In this document: positions 17,514 to 26,047 of the stretch, in pieces
Numbering within the stretch: the stretch's first letter is position 1
How the letters are laid out: each line of letters opens with the position of its first letter
Assembly: GCF_000018545.1 (NCBI RefSeq)
Contig: NC_012587.1
Coordinates: 682,001 to 746,000, forward strand
DNA length: 64,000 nucleotides
Origin: Sinorhizobium fredii NGR234
GTDB lineage: Bacteria; Pseudomonadota; Alphaproteobacteria; Rhizobiales; Rhizobiaceae
Direction of reading: 5' to 3'
Program-made: the position numbers and the translations under genes
Notes under the pieces: model-generated
The model's database searches: none
Told to the model about the DNA's origin: nothing
Seen by the model: only the letters and a program-made list of their open reading frames with translations

Positions 17514-17660
17514 CTCGGTGTTGGCGGAACCTACACCGCGCCGCTTCTGAAAAAAAAGCAAGCGCGAGTAACTACGGCGGATAAACGCTCGCGCGCTTGA
17601 CTGGCGGGGCGCCATTGAATGGCTGACGAGAAAGAGCGGACGCTAGGAAGGAGATTTAAA

Positions 17661-18445
17661 ATGAATAGCGGTCGTCCTTTGGCAATGGTGACGGGCGCTT
17701 CGTCCGGTATAGGTTTCGAGCTCGCTAGGCAATTTGCGAAAAAGGGATTTGATATCGCGCTGTCTGGCTCCAGCGAAAAGATCTTCGAGGCAGCTGAAAA
17801 ACTTCGGAGTGACGGCACTGAAACATTCGCGTTTCGGGCCGACGCAGGAACATACGAAGGAGTCGAAGCTTTCTGGCGCTTCGTGATGCATCTAAAGCGT
17901 CCGGTCGATGCGTGCGCGCCGAATGTGACCATTGCAGTAGGCGGAGCCTTTGCCGAGACTGCTTTGGAGGATGATCTGCGTGTCATAGCAGTCAACGTCA
18001 CCGGAACAGTTCACATGCGAAACACGTCGTCAGGCATATGGTTGCGAACGGCAATGGCCGCATTCTGATTGTATCGTCGGTTTCCGCCACATCCCCCACG
18101 CCCTTCGAAACAACCTACGGTCCCTCGAAAGCGTTTGGTTTTTCGTTCGCCGAGTCGCTGCGTGAAGAACTGAGGGGAACGGGTGTTACGGTAACGGCCC
18201 TGCTTCCAGGCGCGACGAATACAAAATTCCATGCCAATGCTGGCATGGCCGACACGCCGATCGGAAAAGCGATGAAAAACGATCGGGAGCTCGTCGCGAA
18301 GCAGGGGTTCGATGCTCTTATGAACGACATTGACCATGTCGTGGGTGGAGACGATGCGACCAAACAGGTGGTGATCGAAAATCGCAAGCTGACAGAGACC
18401 GTCAAAGCGGCTCGCCATGCCGCGATAGCGCGAATAGGAACATAA
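17661..18445 (+). pseudogene. SDR family oxidoreductase, frameshifted
   Basis: An ATG at 17661 with GGAAGGAGATTTAAA opens an SDR frame (TGASSGIGFELARQF, then ...VNVTGTVH) that stops at 18068. The continuation is in another frame from about 18014: HAKHVVRHMVANGNGRILIVSS, then the catalytic TYGPSKAF. One missing base near 18012-18015 would restore a 261-residue SDR. The NAG motif is also disturbed (ACAPNVTIAVGG). It may be an inactive gene or a sequencing error; the intact second half argues for recent damage. Third gene after the kinase and BKACE. Confidence 0.8.
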
Positions 18446-18492
18446 CCAAGCTAGCCATCGTGCGGCCTACCGGAGCGCTTGCCCGCGATCGG

Positions 18493-18510
18493 ACGCCCTA
18501 TCGGCGTTTT
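18493..18510. terminator. Weak terminator between convergent SDR and pgi
   Basis: ACGCC-CTATC-GGCGT followed by TTT, in the 78-base gap between convergent genes. The stem is only 5 bp, so this is tentative. Confidence 0.4.
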
Positions 18511-18523
18511 GTAATTCGGTCAC

Positions 18524-20149
18524 TCAGCCCTGAGCCTTCAGCAGTGCCGCAACGAGGCCGGCGGTCGAGGAATCGTGGCCATCGGCGCTCTCCTTGCCCT
18601 CGACGACAGGCAGCAGGCCGGTCGCCAGCTCCTTGCCGAGCTCCACGCCCCACTGGTCGAAGGAGTTGATGTTGAAGAGCGCGCCTTCGACGAAGACGCG
18701 GTGTTCGTAGAGGGCGATCAGGCGGCCGAGCGCGAAGGGGTCGAGCTGGTCGTAGACGAAGGTCAGCGACGGCCGGTTGCCGGTGAAGACACGATGCGGC
18801 GCAATCTTGTCCGCTTTTGCCTCGTCCATGCCCTTCGAGGTGAGCTGCGCCTTGGCTTCGTCGAGCGTCCGGCCCTTCATCAGCGCCTCCGACTGCGCCA
18901 GGCAGTTCGCGATCAGCAGCTGGTGCTGGTGGCGGAGGTCTTTTTCATGGCCGTTCGCGGCGATCATGAATTCCGCCGGGATGATGTCGGTCCCCTGGTG
19001 GATGAGCTGGTAGAAGGCGTGCTGGCCGTTGGTGCCGGGTTCGCCCCAGACGACAGGTCCCGTCGAGAATTCGACCGGGGTGCTATCGAGCGTGACGCCC
19101 TTGCCGTTCGATTCCATGTCGAGCTGCTGCAGATAGGCCGGGAAGCGCGACAAGTGCTGGTCATAGGGTAGGATCGCCCGCGACGGATAACCGAGCACGT
19201 TGCGGTGATAGAAGCCGAGGAGGCCGAGCAGAACCGGAATGTTCTCACGGATCGGCGCGGTGCGGAAATGCTCGTCGATCGCGTGGCCGCCATCGAGGAA
19301 GCGGCCGAAATTCTCCTTGCCGATGGCGATCATCAGCGGCAGGCCGATCGCCGACCAGATCGAGTAGCGCCCCCCGACCCAGTCCCAAAAGCCGAAGACG
19401 CGGGCCTGGTCGATGCCGAAAACGGCCACCTTGTCGAGCGCGGTGGAGACCGCCGCGAAGTGGTGGCCGACGGCCGCTTCGCCGAGCTTGCCGGCGATGA
19501 AGCTGCGGGCGGTCTGGGCATTGGTCATCGTCTCGATCGTCGTGAAGGTCTTGGAGGCGATGATGAAGAGCGAGGTCTCCGGATCGAGCAGCTTCAGCGT
19601 GTCGGCGATATGGGCGCCGTCGACATTGGAGACGAAATGCAGCCGCGGGCCGTCGTGAAAGGGCGCGAGCGCCAGGGTCGCCATGACCGGGCCGAGGTCG
19701 GAGCCGCCGATGCCGATATTGATGACGTCGGTGATCTTCTTGCCGGTCGCGCCCTTGAGCGCGCCCGAGCGGATGCCGTCGGCAAAGGCGCCCATCGCAT
19801 CGAGCACGGCGTTGACGTCCGGCATGACGTCCTTGCCGCCGACGAGGACCGGCCGGTTCGACCGGTTCCTGAGCGCCGTATGCAGGACGGCGCGTTCTTC
19901 GGTGATGTTGATGATGTCGCCACGGAACATGGCGTCGCGCTTCTCTTCGATCCGGGCTGCTTTCGCCAGCGCCTCCAGACCGTCGATAACCCTGTCGTTG
20001 GCGGCGCATTTCGAATAGTCGAGGAGAAGATCGCCGAGCCTCGTGCTGAAGCGCGAAAAACGGTTCGGATCGGCCGCAAAGGCGGCGCGGATGTCGGTTG
20101 CATTAGTAGCCGAAACGACGGACTTGAGCTGTTCGACGATGGTCTTCAT
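18524..20149 (-). CDS. pgi: Glucose-6-phosphate isomerase
   Basis: 541 aa, full length for bacterial Pgi. It shows [14 protein letters not shown] near residue 145, the signature [19 protein letters not shown] near residue 265, [18 protein letters not shown] near residue 380 with the catalytic His, and the late Lys region. It interconverts fructose 6-phosphate and glucose 6-phosphate in the cytoplasm. Last gene of the minus-strand operon that starts with the ABC importer, 60 bases after the RuBisCO-like gene. Rhizobia normally carry pgi elsewhere, so this is probably an additional copy that sends assimilated fructose 6-phosphate into the Entner-Doudoroff or oxidative pentose route. Confidence 0.96.
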   Translation of the reverse strand: MKTIVEQLKSVVSATNATDIRAAFAADPNRFSRFSTRLGDLLLDYSKCAANDRVIDGLEALAKAARIEEKRDAMFRGDIINITEERAVLHTALRNRSNRPVLVGGKDVMPDVNAVLDAMGAFADGIRSGALKGATGKKITDVINIGIGGSDLGPVMATLALAPFHDGPRLHFVSNVDGAHIADTLKLLDPETSLFIIASKTFTTIETMTNAQTARSFIAGKLGEAAVGHHFAAVSTALDKVAVFGIDQARVFGFWDWVGGRYSIWSAIGLPLMIAIGKENFGRFLDGGHAIDEHFRTAPIRENIPVLLGLLGFYHRNVLGYPSRAILPYDQHLSRFPAYLQQLDMESNGKGVTLDSTPVEFSTGPVVWGEPGTNGQHAFYQLIHQGTDIIPAEFMIAANGHEKDLRHQHQLLIANCLAQSEALMKGRTLDEAKAQLTSKGMDEAKADKIAPHRVFTGNRPSLTFVYDQLDPFALGRLIALYEHRVFVEGALFNINSFDQWGVELGKELATGLLPVVEGKESADGHDSSTAGLVAALLKAQG

Positions 20150-20209
20150 GGGGATTTCCTGCGATCCAAGGCGCGAGGTAAGACGCTGTCATTTCCCGCC
20201 AGGGAAGGT

Positions 20210-21472
20210 TCAATCGCGCTTGCCGAATTTGGCCAGCGCCTGTTTGAGCTCGGGATGGTTCTGCGCGTACGAATCTAGGTCAACACCCTCGCGCGCGGCT
20301 TCCCATGCTTGTCGAACGGCTTTGACGCCCGCACCTGGACCGTCTGGATGACTGACGACGCCTCCGCCGCAGAGGTACAGGAGATCGAGCGTTCTTCCGG
20401 TTCGACGATATGTCTCAGGCGCCTGTCCACCCCATTGCCCCGAGCAAACGACCGGCATGGGCTTTTCCCCTGCGGACGTGAAAGGGGCGACGAGGTCGTG
20501 GAAAGACTGGACGAACGAATCGTCGGGCTCCCAATACTTGGATCCGATGCCGTTGATCTGGAACTGGTCGACGCCGAGCAGCCGCCAGTACTGCTGGTAA
20601 ACAGAAAAATTCATCCCAAGGCCGGGGTGGCGGGTGAGGATGTCCCATCCGTTACGGTGGGCATGCAGCGCCAGTCTTGAACGCCTCCTCAAAAACAGGA
20701 AAGCACCTTGCCCAATAGAGTTTATGTTGATCACGGCCGCGTTTCCGCCGGCATCGGCGACGACGTCATGGTTTCTCATCATGACGTCGGGATCGACATG
20801 GGAGATGTTGAAGGCATACATTACCTTCTTGCCGGTCCGTTGCTCATGGTCCTTGATGAGAGGCATGATCGCTCTCACCCGCTCCTCGAGCGGCGAATAG
20901 GGCGGACCGCAGAGCTTCTCGTCATCCTTGATGAAATCAACGCCCGAGGCGATAAGCTCACTCACCATCTCGGCCGTTTCGTTGGGACGCAGCCCTAGCG
21001 CCGGCTTGATGATCGTGCCGATCAGAGGTCGGTCGAAGACGCCTGTCAGACGCCGCGTCCCCGCTATGCCGAACTGAGGCCCCGGGTAGGAAGCCCCGAA
21101 CGCATGCGGCAATTGCATGCGCAAGACACGTATGCCGGTGAAGCCTCGGATCGAAAAGACTCCGCCGATCGTGATCGTCATCAAAGCGGAAAGATCGTCA
21201 CCGACCGCTTCAATCGGAAAGGCGATGTCCGCTTCCGCCCGCCGATACGAAGGTCCCGACGCGTTTTGGGGGATCGAGGGCACGGAGATCGGGGGAAGCT
21301 CGCGGACGTCAAGCACGCGGGCGGCGACCCGCGCCTTCAGCTCCGGCGTCTCCCCCGGGAGGTCGACGAACGTGCCCGTCGACTGATCGCTGGCGATCTT
21401 GCTTGCAAACGATTGAGGATCCCCGTCGCATTCGATCATGTACGTCATGACGACGCAGTCGTTTCTATTCAT
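20210..21472 (-). CDS. RuBisCO-like protein (RLP), probable acid-sugar-phosphate decarboxylase or hydrolase
   Basis: 420 aa from ATG 21472; an in-frame TTG at 21496 is the alternative. The TIM barrel keeps the carbamylated lysine and Mg ligands in FIKDDE (about residues 182-185) and TIIKP, but the RuBisCO KPK is KPA here. GIGSKYWEPDD replaces the CO2/O2-specificity loop. No small-subunit or phosphoribulokinase gene is present. RLPs of this type occur in D-apionate pathways, where they act on 3-oxo-isoapionate 4-phosphate (OiaX decarboxylase giving L-erythrulose 1-phosphate; OiaT transcarboxylase/hydrolase giving 3-phosphoglycerate and glycolate). The TpiA/RpiB pair elsewhere in the window favours the decarboxylase outcome. 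Sits between an MBL-fold gene and pgi. Confidence 0.85.
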   Translation of the reverse strand: MNRNDCVVMTYMIECDGDPQSFASKIASDQSTGTFVDLPGETPELKARVAARVLDVRELPPISVPSIPQNASGPSYRRAEADIAFPIEAVGDDLSALMTITIGGVFSIRGFTGIRVLRMQLPHAFGASYPGPQFGIAGTRRLTGVFDRPLIGTIIKPALGLRPNETAEMVSELIASGVDFIKDDEKLCGPPYSPLEERVRAIMPLIKDHEQRTGKKVMYAFNISHVDPDVMMRNHDVVADAGGNAAVININSIGQGAFLFLRRRSRLALHAHRNGWDILTRHPGLGMNFSVYQQYWRLLGVDQFQINGIGSKYWEPDDSFVQSFHDLVAPFTSAGEKPMPVVCSGQWGGQAPETYRRTGRTLDLLYLCGGGVVSHPDGPGAGVKAVRQAWEAAREGVDLDSYAQNHPELKQALAKFGKRD

Positions 21473-21506
21473 GTCGTGCACACCGTTCGTAATCAAAACA
21501 GAAGGA

Positions 21507-22373
21507 TCAAACCCTCGATTGCTCTCCGTCCGCGACGCAGATCTCGACTATCCGCAGCCCGTGATCGCTCAGGCGGGAGGGATAGAATTGGGCCAATTTT
21601 TCCTCATGCACCGGTATGATCCGACGCTCGTCATTCCCCACGATGCCCAGCATCTCTTCCGCTGCCTGGATCAGCTTCGTCTGGCTGCCATTCGCAAGGC
21701 CTGGGGGGACGAAACAAGGATCGAGTTGATCGTCGCCAGTCAGGTTCCGGTAGGTGTAGACGACGTCTCCGGACAAGACCAGCCTGTCATCGCTGCCTCT
21801 GTTTTGCACCACTACATACTGGGAGCCCGCGGTATGAGTGTCGTGGGCGGGATACAGGTGAATGCCCGGAAGCACATCTTCTCTCGGTCCTTCGAGAAGT
21901 TCCAGTCTGCCCTCGATGTTCGCCTGGGTAAGATAAAGTATATCGGCGGGGTTCAGCCCAGCCAACAGCGATCGAAACCGGCGACCCTTGGCAAGGATCC
22001 ACATCCAGGATTCGAGCTCCTTCTTCTGAATGAAGATCTTTGCATTGGGAAAGAACTTCAGGCCGCCGATGTGATCGAAGTGGGCGTGCGTTATGAAGAT
22101 GTGAGTCACGTCCTCAGGCCGGACGCCACATTCACCCAGCACTATCTCCGGCGGCGTCCACCCGGTTACTCCGATCGAGTTCGCTATCTCTCCCCCGAAA
22201 TCGTTCGCATCGTGGCCGACGTCGACTAATGCGACCGCATCGGCCGTCCTGATCAGAATGTATGCGAATGGTAGATTCATCGTTCCCTGGTTATGGGCGC
22301 CGTAATAGACACCGCTCACCGGGTGAACAGGGCTTCGGGCATACTCAAGCACCCAAACGGAATGCGCTCCCAT
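21507..22373 (-). CDS. MBL-fold metallohydrolase (lactonase-like)
   Basis: 288 aa with GGAGGAAACAC before the ATG. The metal-binding motif HAHFDH follows VTHIFIT at about residue 95, and a distal His occurs in HDTHTAGSQ with the bridging Asp in LSGDVVY. The overall pattern is that of N-acyl-homoserine lactonase-type MBL proteins. In an operon with two aldo/keto reductases of the aldose 1-dehydrogenase kind, the natural job is opening the aldonolactone they produce. This is inference; ApnL, the described apionolactonase, belongs to another family. Confidence 0.85.
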   Translation of the reverse strand: MGAHSVWVLEYARSPVHPVSGVYYGAHNQGTMNLPFAYILIRTADAVALVDVGHDANDFGGEIANSIGVTGWTPPEIVLGECGVRPEDVTHIFITHAHFDHIGGLKFFPNAKIFIQKKELESWMWILAKGRRFRSLLAGLNPADILYLTQANIEGRLELLEGPREDVLPGIHLYPAHDTHTAGSQYVVVQNRGSDDRLVLSGDVVYTYRNLTGDDQLDPCFVPPGLANGSQTKLIQAAEEMLGIVGNDERRIIPVHEEKLAQFYPSRLSDHGLRIVEICVADGEQSRV

Positions 22374-22854
22374 GTGTTTCCTCCGCGTTTGCGAACAAAG
22401 GCCCTGCGCAACATCCGCTCGCGTCGAATGTCATGGTGCCCAATAGCGCAGATGCCCGTTTCAATTCCAACGAAGCTCTCGTCAGCAACCTCAAGAGCTC
22501 GGTACTCTGCCTTCCCAGCAGTCCTTCGAATGACCTCTGGGCCTGTAAAAGGTCAGAGCGGACTCGGCCGAGATGCCGAGCTGCATGTTCGAGTGCCGCC
22601 AAGCGCCTCCTTTTGTCGCCCCCCTGTCCGACGGACTCCAGTATATCGGCGGCACGGCACGACAGCTGGGCGAAGAGCAGATTCATGCCGGGCTCTCTCA
22701 AGCCGAGGTGCATGAACGAGAACAGTGCGAGCACCTCGCCGTAAGCCCGGACCAGGGTCTCCAGTCCAGACCGCTGCTCCTGCAATTCAACGGCGTTTGC
22801 GACTTCGTTGCAGGAGAACGGAATAAGGGCCCGCTGATACCCCATAACCGTCAC
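22345..22854 (-). CDS. Unknown 169-aa, predicted all-helical protein
   Basis: Starts at GTG 22854, sharing GTGA with the stop of the upstream aldo/keto reductase, with GGAGG just before, and overlaps the MBL gene by 29 bases. It is therefore translated as part of the operon. Not recognised. Composition suggests four to five amphipathic helices, rich in Leu, Ala and Arg (ALFSFMHLGLREPGMNLLFAQ, RLAALEHAARHLGR), without signal peptide or clear membrane segment. Cys residues occur in LSCRAAD and SGCC. Could be a subunit, chaperone or regulatory partner; nothing in the sequence decides. Confidence 0.7.
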   Translation of the reverse strand: MTVMGYQRALIPFSCNEVANAVELQEQRSGLETLVRAYGEVLALFSFMHLGLREPGMNLLFAQLSCRAADILESVGQGGDKRRRLAALEHAARHLGRVRSDLLQAQRSFEGLLGRQSTELLRLLTRASLELKRASALLGTMTFDASGCCAGPLFANAEETHGSAFRLGA

Positions 22855-23894
22855 GCCTCCGCAGGGAGTGGCGCAGTTGCTGGCAGCAGATCAGCTGATT
22901 GCAGGGCGTTCCAGAATGCGGGCGGAATGCGCTCGTTGATCGCCGCCACGTTCTGATCGACTTCAGCACTGCTTTTCGCGCCCATGACTAGTGTGGCCAC
23001 GGCGGGGTGGGCATATACGAACTGCATTGCGGCAGCCGGCAAGCTGACCCGGTATTCCTCGCATACAGCTTCGATCGATTTGACGCGGTCGAGGACGGCG
23101 GCCGGGACTTTCCCGTAGTCGTATGTCGCCGTTGCGCCAGAGGTTCCGCTGGCCAAAATACCCGAATTGAAGATGCCGCCTGCGATGATTGAGACATTTC
23201 TCGACAAAAGCTCGTCGAAGGCGGAGTGCAGGGGTTCGTGGTTGAGCAATGTGTAGCGTCCGGCCACCAGGGCGCACTCGATAGGGAACTCCCGGGAGAC
23301 ACCTACGACGGAATCCGTTTCATTGACTCCGAGGCCAATCGCCGAGACACAGCCGGTGGACCGCAGTTCGTCCAATGCCTTGTACCCGGAGGCTCTCAAC
23401 TGATCCCAGTAGAACTCGCTTCGATCGCCGTGCCAGGCGCGCCCGACATCATGTACGAGCAGGACATCGATGTAATCGAGACCAAGACGCTGCTGGCTGT
23501 CCTCGAACGACCTCATGATACCGTCGTAGGTGTAGTCGTAGGTGTCCAAGAAGGGCAGGGGATCGATCCACTCGATTCCATAGACGGTGTCGAGCTTTTT
23601 CGTGCGGCTGGCTGGCTTGAGGACACGGCCGACCTTGGTGCTCACGACGACGTCGTCTCGCAGCTTATTCACTCTCAGGGCATGGCCCAGGAAATGCTCG
23701 GACTTCCCGAAGCCGTACATGGGAGCGCAGTCGAAGTATCGAATGCCGGCAGCGTAACCCGACAGAATCGTCTGCTCGAACTCGTCGTATGATACGTCCG
23801 CGTTGAAGCCCGAAATGGGAACCGTTCCAAGCCCCAGTGACGTTACCCGCACATTCGATTTGCCGAGCGGGCGCTTTGCCAGGTCCGACATCAT
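22851..23894 (-). CDS. Aldo/keto reductase, aldose 1-dehydrogenase-like (copy 1)
   Basis: 347 aa. The AKR catalytic set is complete: Asp and Tyr in YFDCAPMYGFGKSEHFLG, Lys in VVVSTKVGR, His in VLLVHDVG. The layout (long insert YDYTYDGIMRSFEDSQQRLGLDYIDV, late GAKSSAEVDQN) is that of D-threo-aldose 1-dehydrogenase / L-fucose dehydrogenase / pyridoxal 4-dehydrogenase relatives, which oxidise a cyclic aldose to its lactone with NAD(P). It follows the closely related copy 2 by 27 bases and is translationally coupled to the unknown 169-aa gene. Confidence 0.9.
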   Translation of the reverse strand: MMSDLAKRPLGKSNVRVTSLGLGTVPISGFNADVSYDEFEQTILSGYAAGIRYFDCAPMYGFGKSEHFLGHALRVNKLRDDVVVSTKVGRVLKPASRTKKLDTVYGIEWIDPLPFLDTYDYTYDGIMRSFEDSQQRLGLDYIDVLLVHDVGRAWHGDRSEFYWDQLRASGYKALDELRSTGCVSAIGLGVNETDSVVGVSREFPIECALVAGRYTLLNHEPLHSAFDELLSRNVSIIAGGIFNSGILASGTSGATATYDYGKVPAAVLDRVKSIEAVCEEYRVSLPAAAMQFVYAHPAVATLVMGAKSSAEVDQNVAAINERIPPAFWNALQSADLLPATAPLPAEA

Positions 23895-23921
23895 ATATTC
23901 CTTTTCTTGACTACGAAGTTT

Positions 23922-24971
23922 TCAGGCGGCCGATGTCATGATCGGAGCCGCTTCCGGGATGAGGCTCTTTGCCTTGAGCGCGGACCAGAACCCTGGCGGG
24001 ATCTTCTCGGAAATCGCCTTGACGTTCGCCTCGACGTGGGCAGTGCTAAGGGCGCCTTGGACCACCGCAGTGACGGCCGGGTGCGAGTAGACGAACTGCG
24101 TCGCCGCCGTCGCAAGCGAAATGCCAAATTCGCCGCAAACTGCCTCGAGAGCTTCAACGCGCTTCAGGATTTCGGGGCTGGCTGTCTGATAGTCGTACGT
24201 CCGAACCGCAGCCGCACCTTTGCTTCCCTCTGCCAGGACGCCGGAATTGTAGACGCCGCCTGCGATGATTGCGATCCCGCGGCGCTGAGCCTCGGGGAAG
24301 AAGTCTTCAAGAGGCTGATGGTTAAGCAGCGTGTAGCGGCCCGCGACCAACGAGCAATCAAGATTAAATTCGGCAGCGACTTGTAGAACAGACGCGGTCT
24401 CGTTGACGCCGAGCCCTATCGCCTTGACTGCTCCGCTGCTCCGAAGCTCATCGCAGGCCCGATACCCGCTCTGGCGGAGCTGCGAGAGGTAGAGGTCGTA
24501 GCTGTCGCGATGCCAGACGCCGCTGACGTCGTGGAGATAGAGAATGTCGACGCCATCAACGCCCATGCGCTGCTGGCTGTCCTCGAATGAACGCATTATC
24601 CCGTCGTACGTGTAGTCGTATTCGTCGACGTAAGGCAGCGGGTCGATCCAGTTGATGCCGTAAAGGCTCTCCGCCCGCTTCGAGCGGCTCGCGGGCTTGA
24701 GGATACGTCCCGCTTTAGTGCTGATGACCACGTCCTCGATGATACCGTTCACGCGCAGCACATGACCCAGGCTGTGCTCGGACTTGCCGAGGCCATAGAG
24801 CGGTGCCGTATCAAAATACCGCACGCCCAGCTCGTAGGCCTTCATGACCACGGCTTCGAAATCGGTGAACGGGACCCTCACGCCGCAACCGCCCAATGGC
24901 GAGGTACCAAGACCCAGTGAAGTCAGTTCGACTCCGGTGTTACCGATCTTTCTCTTCTCTAGCACAGTCAT
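23922..24971 (-). CDS. Aldo/keto reductase, aldose 1-dehydrogenase-like (copy 2)
   Basis: 349 aa, clearly paralogous to the next gene over its whole length. Catalytic residues: Asp/Tyr in YFDTAPLYGLGKSEHSLG, Lys in VVISTKAGR, His in ILYLHDVSG. The same inserts are present as in copy 1. Tandem retention of two such enzymes suggests different anomers, different sugars, or a heteromeric enzyme. First catabolic gene after the ABC importer; separated from the binding-protein gene by a strong hairpin. Confidence 0.9.
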   Translation of the reverse strand: MTVLEKRKIGNTGVELTSLGLGTSPLGGCGVRVPFTDFEAVVMKAYELGVRYFDTAPLYGLGKSEHSLGHVLRVNGIIEDVVISTKAGRILKPASRSKRAESLYGINWIDPLPYVDEYDYTYDGIMRSFEDSQQRMGVDGVDILYLHDVSGVWHRDSYDLYLSQLRQSGYRACDELRSSGAVKAIGLGVNETASVLQVAAEFNLDCSLVAGRYTLLNHQPLEDFFPEAQRRGIAIIAGGVYNSGVLAEGSKGAAAVRTYDYQTASPEILKRVEALEAVCGEFGISLATAATQFVYSHPAVTAVVQGALSTAHVEANVKAISEKIPPGFWSALKAKSLIPEAAPIMTSAA

Positions 24972-24991
24972 ATTTCACCTTGATCTGACAG

Positions 24992-25020
24992 TGGCGAGCC
25001 CGTTGAATGCGGGCTCGCCA
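24992..25020 (-). terminator. Intra-operon hairpin after the ABC binding-protein gene
   Basis: TGGCGAGCCCG and CGGGCTCGCCA form a perfect 11-bp stem with a 7-base loop in the 56-base gap between the binding protein and aldo/keto reductase genes. There is no T-run on the transcribed side. Probably an attenuator or 3'-stabilising stem that keeps binding-protein mRNA in excess, analogous to 7911-7933. Confidence 0.65.
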
Positions 25021-25027
25021 ACAATAA

Positions 25028-26011
25028 TCACATGTACTTTTTGACGTTATCTTTGTCCAAGATCAGCCATGGAACGACGTAGTCCTTCTGTGTGCCGTCC
25101 TTCCACTCCATCAGGCCGTTCCATACCTCCGACTGCGGCTTGTATTCCGTGCCGATTACCTGACGCAAAGCAAGATCTACTGCACCTTGCCCTTCCGCCC
25201 TCGCATACTTGTACAGGGTGACCGCCATTTCGCCGTTCTCCACGGCGCGCTTTGCGTCCGGGATGCCGTCGATCGCAATGACCGGCACCTTGCTAAGGTC
25301 AACGTTGGCTGCCTTCATGGCTTCAATAGCGCCGAGCGCCATCTCGTCGTTCTCAGCGAGGACGCCATTGATCTGGTCGGGATAGGCGGAGAGCCAGTTC
25401 TCCATGAGAGCCTGGCCCTCGGCGCGGCTCCAATTGCCGCTCTTGTCGGCGAGCAGCTTGAGGTTCGAATGCGCTTCGAGCCCGGCGTCGACGCCGGCGC
25501 GACGTTCAATCTGGGCCGACTGGCCGATTGGCCCTTCCATGAGGACCAGATTGCCGCCGCTCGGGAGGCGCTTCGCCATTTCCTCGGCGATGATCCTGCC
25601 GCCTTCGCGATCGTCGACGATAATCGACGCGGTATAGTTTTTCGACGAGGTTTTGAGCGCCGAGACGATCACCGGGACCTTTGCCTCGGCCGCCTTGTCG
25701 ATGGCCGGCGCGGAAGCTTCGAGATCGAACGGGGCCATGATGATCGCATTGAACTGCTGGGTCAGCGCCGTATCGATCTGGTTGGCTTGGATAAGCGGAT
25801 CGTATTTTCCATCAAAAACCGTGATCTCGACCTTGCCCTCCTTTACGGCAGGGTGGTTCTGGATCTCTGTGGACCAGGCCTTCATGTATTCGCCTGCCTC
25901 GCCGAAAGAAAGTGCAGCAATACGGATCTTCTCTTGGGCTGCGGCGAGGTCCGCACCAAGCAGCATCGTCGAGGCTGCGATCGCGGCAATGAACGTACGT
26001 CTGTTAATCAT
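25028..26011 (-). CDS. Sugar ABC transporter substrate-binding protein (RbsB-like)
   Basis: 327 aa from ATG 26011, chosen because TCTCCTCC (GGAGGAGA on the coding strand) lies 2 bases upstream and the protein then starts directly with a signal peptide (MINRRTFIAAIAASTMLLG...AAA). An earlier in-frame ATG at 26044 would bury it. The mature protein is a type 1 periplasmic-binding fold: FDGKYDPLIQANQIDTALTQ, then VLAENDEMALGAIEAMKAA and VPVIAIDGIPDAK. It delivers the operon's sugar to the permease and ATPase encoded upstream. Confidence 0.93.
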   Translation of the reverse strand: MINRRTFIAAIAASTMLLGADLAAAQEKIRIAALSFGEAGEYMKAWSTEIQNHPAVKEGKVEITVFDGKYDPLIQANQIDTALTQQFNAIIMAPFDLEASAPAIDKAAEAKVPVIVSALKTSSKNYTASIIVDDREGGRIIAEEMAKRLPSGGNLVLMEGPIGQSAQIERRAGVDAGLEAHSNLKLLADKSGNWSRAEGQALMENWLSAYPDQINGVLAENDEMALGAIEAMKAANVDLSKVPVIAIDGIPDAKRAVENGEMAVTLYKYARAEGQGAVDLALRQVIGTEYKPQSEVWNGLMEWKDGTQKDYVVPWLILDKDNVKKYM

Positions 26012-26047
26012 ATTCTCCTCCGATTTTTTTGTTGCTATTGGCAACGA

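Noticed and set aside
19205..20278. 357-aa open frame opposite pgi
   Set aside because: Antisense shadow of a complete, canonical Pgi.
22345..22854. Calling the 169-aa protein an FCD/GntR sensor domain
   Set aside because: Helical content is compatible, but there is no helix-turn-helix and none of the FCD metal-binding histidine motifs are visible.
24992..25020. True operon terminator before the aldo/keto reductases
   Set aside because: No T-run on the transcribed strand, no promoter seen before the next gene, and the genes beyond it fit the same pathway.
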